Below the pieces are notes generated by a model. That model saw only the letters and a program-made list of their open reading frames with translations. It searched no databases and was not told where the DNA came from. Source: Anaerolineales bacterium UBA5797 (GTDB lineage Bacteria > Chloroflexota > Anaerolineae > Anaerolineales > Villigracilaceae). Taken from it: a stretch of DNA of 64,000 nucleotides. The position numbers were made by a program, and so were the translations under genes. Of this stretch, positions 61,755 to 64,000 are shown piece after piece. The DNA lies in the NCBI GenBank assembly GCA_002418205.1, contig DIDP01000088.1:1-64000 (forward strand), written 5' to 3'. Every line of letters starts with the position of its first letter. Positions within the stretch are counted from its first letter, which is position 1.

Positions 61755-62840
61755 TTATACAGGCTGAGGCGGCGCGACCGCGTTCATGATCGCGGTTGTG
61801 AAATCGGTCGGCGTGACGCCTGGTGATTGGATGTTCAAACGATAATATGCTTCCTCGATCTTGGACTTGAGCGTTTCGGGCGTGGCGGAGACTCCACGCA
61901 GCGATTGCTCGAGCGCACCCAATGCGAAGACGGGAAGCAGCGTAAAGTCGCCAGAGAAGGAGATGTCGTCGATGCGTCCTTCATGCAAACGGGCGATGAT
62001 GCGGATCAAACCGCCCTGTGACTTGAACGCTGTTTCGATGAGGTGTACATCCTGATGAATTTTCACACCCTGCTGACGGAGTTGTCCCTTTTGATACAAC
62101 CACTCATCGGAGGTGAAGCGCGCGTCGATCTCTTTCGCCATCGCTTCTTCTTCGGCAGTCCATTCGCCTTCATAGACTTCCATCCCCAACGCTTCAGAGA
62201 CCTTCTTCATATACAAGTCTTTGACCATTGCACGATCAGGCGTGGAACCAAGCTGCTCGGTCATCGTTGTCATGTAAGCTTCGAGCGACTCGAAGATCTT
62301 GTCGCGCATTTTCTCCGAAGGGACTTTCAACACCTGTGACATGGTCTTCTTGTCAAAGGTGTACATCAGACTGCCGACGAGAATTTCCGCAATGCCCATC
62401 TGCGCCGCCCCTGTTCCGCCGATCTTTTTGCCTTCCACATGCACATCGTTGATGGGACGATGATTGGCATTGATGCCCAATTCCTGATATGTTGCCACAA
62501 GCGGATCGATATACAGCTTGAAGCGTTCTTCGAGCGAGGCGGGTAAATCTTCCTTGTGGAAGATCCATTGCGTGAAGAGTTGACCGCTATCCAAATACAC
62601 CGCGCCGCCGCCGACCTCACGACGATAAACGGGCAGGTTATGCGCGGTGCAATAATCCAAATCCACTTCCTTTTGCATATCCTGATGATAGCCAATGGAC
62701 ACATACGGTCCATTCGGCGAGACCATGATGATCGTGTTAGGTGTATCTTCCTTCATCGCGTATCCGACCGCGTGATAAACGGTCTGCGAACGCAGCGGGG
62801 ATACGCCTTCCATATAAAGTAAGCGAATTCTTTTTGGCAT
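61755..62840 (-). CDS. lplA: lipoate-protein ligase A family
   Basis: Attaches lipoate to carrier proteins using ATP. 361 residues: a BPL/LPL catalytic domain with RREVGGGAVYLDSGQLFTQW and the Lys motif VHVEGKKIGGTGAAQMG, then a C-terminal accessory domain (KIHQDVHLIETAFKSQGGLI, IDDISFSGDF) as in bipartite LplA. It lies directly between the molybdoenzyme genes and two GcvH-like genes, all on the same strand, so these two proteins are its probable substrates. In lipoate-dependent sulfur oxidation (sHdr) clusters a dedicated ligase is found in the same position. Confidence 0.88.
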   Translation of the reverse strand: MPKRIRLLYMEGVSPLRSQTVYHAVGYAMKEDTPNTIIMVSPNGPYVSIGYHQDMQKEVDLDYCTAHNLPVYRREVGGGAVYLDSGQLFTQWIFHKEDLPASLEERFKLYIDPLVATYQELGINANHRPINDVHVEGKKIGGTGAAQMGIAEILVGSLMYTFDKKTMSQVLKVPSEKMRDKIFESLEAYMTTMTEQLGSTPDRAMVKDLYMKKVSEALGMEVYEGEWTAEEEAMAKEIDARFTSDEWLYQKGQLRQQGVKIHQDVHLIETAFKSQGGLIRIIARLHEGRIDDISFSGDFTLLPVFALGALEQSLRGVSATPETLKSKIEEAYYRLNIQSPGVTPTDFTTAIMNAVAPPQPV

Positions 62841-62862
62841 TGTTCTCTCCTCTAAGTCTTTT

Positions 62863-62953
62863 CGTCATTGCGAGCCGCGCTTTTGTTCGTTGCGGCGAAG
62901 CAATCTCCTTGATAATATAGAGATTGCTTCGGGCTGCCGCCCTCGCAATGACA
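62863..62953. repeat. CGTCATTGCGAG...CTCGCAATGACA palindrome
   Basis: The best-preserved copy of the family: outer arms CGTCATTGCGAG / CTCGCAATGACA and inner GCGAAGCAATCTC / GAGATTGCTTCG. It lies between the first GcvH-like gene and the ligase gene. Confidence 0.75.
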
Positions 62954-62958
62954 TATGA

Positions 62959-63405
62959 TCAATCAATACACCTCAAACAATTAACTTTTAATTCCTGTAT
63001 CCTTGCCTTGTATTTCTCGAATGCTTCGTCCCCTGTCACCAAGTGATCACGTTCCTCATCCAGATTCGTTGGCCGTACCTTTACCATCCAGCCATCGGTG
63101 TAAGGTTCTTTATTTGCCAACAATATATCTTTGGCAAAACCTGCTTCATTCGTCGCCACGATCTCACACGAGAACGGTGCAGGGAACGGTCCCACCCACT
63201 TGGCGGATTCAACGGTCGCCAGCGCCTTGCCTTGCTCTACTTTCTTGCCAATGTTCCGAAAACTGATCGCGGCGAATTTTCCGCAACGCGTTTGCGCCAC
63301 ATCGGTCATACCGAGAGTCGCGATATCCCCATCGAATCGAATCCACACATCGCGTTCGATGTCGTAGTACAGATCTTCGGGGATATCACAGGCGTAATAG
63401 ATCAT
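62959..63405 (-). CDS. GcvH-like lipoyl-carrier protein (LbpA-like)
   Basis: 148 residues of the GcvH hammerhead fold. The lipoyl Lys is predicted at 69 in ATVESAKWVGPFPAP. Classical GcvH has ESVK-A at this place; the SAKWVGP form resembles lipoate-binding proteins (LbpA) of the sHdr sulfur-oxidation pathway. The N-terminal ACDIPEDLYYDIERDVWIRF and C-terminal GDEAFEKYKARIQELKVNCL give extra cysteines (C6 and two near the end). No glycine-cleavage genes (gcvP, gcvT) are near. It is paralogous to the next gene upstream. Confidence 0.85.
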   Translation of the reverse strand: MIYYACDIPEDLYYDIERDVWIRFDGDIATLGMTDVAQTRCGKFAAISFRNIGKKVEQGKALATVESAKWVGPFPAPFSCEIVATNEAGFAKDILLANKEPYTDGWMVKVRPTNLDEERDHLVTGDEAFEKYKARIQELKVNCLRCID

Positions 63406-63426
63406 CTATTTTCAGAAGCAATCCGA

Positions 63427-63555
63427 TGGTTGAGTAGGACGAGTGCTTTTCTCGTCTGTATCGAAACCATCAAGTAACAAGCTAACAATTTATTCCTTGA
63501 AAAAATGGTGGTCTCGATATGCCCTTCGCTTTCGCTCAGGGCTACTCAACCACCA
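63427..63555. repeat. two copies of the GGTTGAGTAG...TATCGAAACCA palindrome
   Basis: Copy one at 63427-63470 (TGGTTGAGTAGGACGAG to GTATCGAAACCAT) and an inverted copy two at 63506-63555 (TGGTGGTCTCGATATGCCC to GGGCTACTCAACCACCA), in the 160-base gap between the two GcvH-like genes. Confidence 0.75.
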
Positions 63556-63565
63556 ATTACTCTGG

Positions 63566-64000
63566 TTATTCAAAGCTTAGATTCTGTTCTTCCATGAACT
63601 TCTGATACGCGGCCACAGCGGCTTCGCCGGTCAACAACTCAGCGCTTTCGCCCTCCCAATTTTCGGGTTTGATCTTCACAAACCAGCCTTCACCATATGG
63701 GTCTTCATTGATCAACGCAGGCTTGCCCTTCACCGCTTCGTTCACTTCCACGATCTCGCCCGTCACAGGCGAAGTGACAGGTCCCACCCACTTGCCGCTT
63801 TCCAGCGTCCCCGCCGATTTTCCTTTTTGCACCTTGCGCCCCACATCCTTCGGCGTGACATTCACAATGCCCTTCGCCAAATTCTGCGCCACATCGGTGA
63901 TTCCGATCTTCACGGTACCGTCCGCTTCGAGTGTTGCCCAGGCGTGTTTCTCCACCCAATAGAAGCGGTCTTCAGGAATATTACATCCACGTACTGTTGC
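63566..64000 (-). CDS. GcvH-like lipoyl-carrier protein (LbpA-like), 5' end outside window
   Basis: The visible part covers nearly the full family length. N-terminal VRGCNIPEDRFYWVEKHAWA continues upstream of the window edge, so the start codon is not seen. The lipoylation motif is GTLESGKWVGPVTSPVTGEI, closest to the ESGKWVGP type described for LbpA proteins; NEDPYGEGWFVKIKP and LLTGEAAVAAYQKF follow. The fold is GcvH. It is more conserved than its downstream paralogue, so it may be the main carrier. What lies further upstream (possibly hdr-like genes) cannot be seen. Confidence 0.85.
   Translation of the reverse strand, partial: ATVRGCNIPEDRFYWVEKHAWATLEADGTVKIGITDVAQNLAKGIVNVTPKDVGRKVQKGKSAGTLESGKWVGPVTSPVTGEIVEVNEAVKGKPALINEDPYGEGWFVKIKPENWEGESAELLTGEAAVAAYQKFMEEQNLSFE

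Noticed and set aside
62959..64000. glycine cleavage system
   Set aside because: Two H-like proteins are present, but the visible neighbours are molybdoenzyme and ligase genes with no P or T protein, and the lipoyl motifs are of the ESGKWVGP type.

Overview
The window looks like chromosomal DNA of a free-living, moderately GC-rich bacterium, most plausibly a Chloroflexota of the Anaerolineae type. This rests on gene families (TgpA/DUF58 pair, BTAD-LAL regulators, GH15 glucoamylase, DUF2270 protein, FmdE protein, Soe-like molybdoenzyme with GcvH-like lipoyl proteins) and on abundant palindromic intergenic repeats. No 16S marker is present, so the assignment is an inference. No rRNA, tRNA or CRISPR array was recognised.

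Layout. 0-4 kb is a decay zone: a PD-(D/E)XK-like protein, a restriction-modification remnant in which a truncated, frameshifted adenine methyltransferase abuts a 5'-truncated Mrr-type nuclease, a bacterial SET-domain protein, and repeats. 4-7.7 kb holds a translationally coupled DUF58/transglutaminase pair. 8-10.2 kb holds an HtrA-like protease without a signal peptide, a LuxR regulator whose receiver has lost its phosphorylation residues, and a CoA-binding protein. 10.3-16.4 kb has a giant SARP/LAL regulator divergent from a five-gene operon (SnoaL, SRPBCC, two membrane proteins, SemiSWEET); an 11-bp-period direct repeat in front of the operon looks like a SARP operator. 16.7-27.5 kb is a sugar-oxidation block (gnd, DoxX, zwf, pgl, glucoamylase), a shredded universal-stress-protein gene, a CLC channel and a two-component system. 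27.7-32.5 kb has a HEAT-repeat protein, ftsH, a HAD phosphatase, an ABM protein and a radical-SAM protein. 32.7-36 kb is a flavin/redox block: a coiled-coil protein with a possible flavinylation motif, a small membrane protein, ApbE, a ferric-reductase-like membrane protein and a ferredoxin protein. 36.1-37.9 kb is a small integrated element (tyrosine recombinase plus GIY-YIG protein) beside a truncated second integrase. 38-41.6 kb has an acyl-CoA synthetase/acetyltransferase fusion and small genes. 41.6-53.2 kb is an exopolysaccharide locus. 53.2-55.2 kb is an ECF sigma/anti-sigma/secreted protein group. 55.2-57 kb has FmdE and DUF2270 proteins. 57-64 kb, on the minus strand and running off the window, encodes a cytoplasmic-type molybdoenzyme, a fused FeS/NrfD subunit, a lipoate-protein ligase and two GcvH-like proteins.

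The most interesting system is the last one. A signal-less molybdoenzyme of SoeA size, a fused SoeB-SoeC-like partner, a dedicated lipoate ligase and two lipoyl-carrier proteins with the ESGKWVGP-type lipoylation site together resemble the terminal part of a lipoate-dependent cytoplasmic sulfur-oxidation (sHdr) pathway. A second theme is repeat families that have entered coding regions in frame in at least four genes (radical-SAM protein, nucleotidyltransferase, Wzy-like protein, FeS-NrfD fusion).
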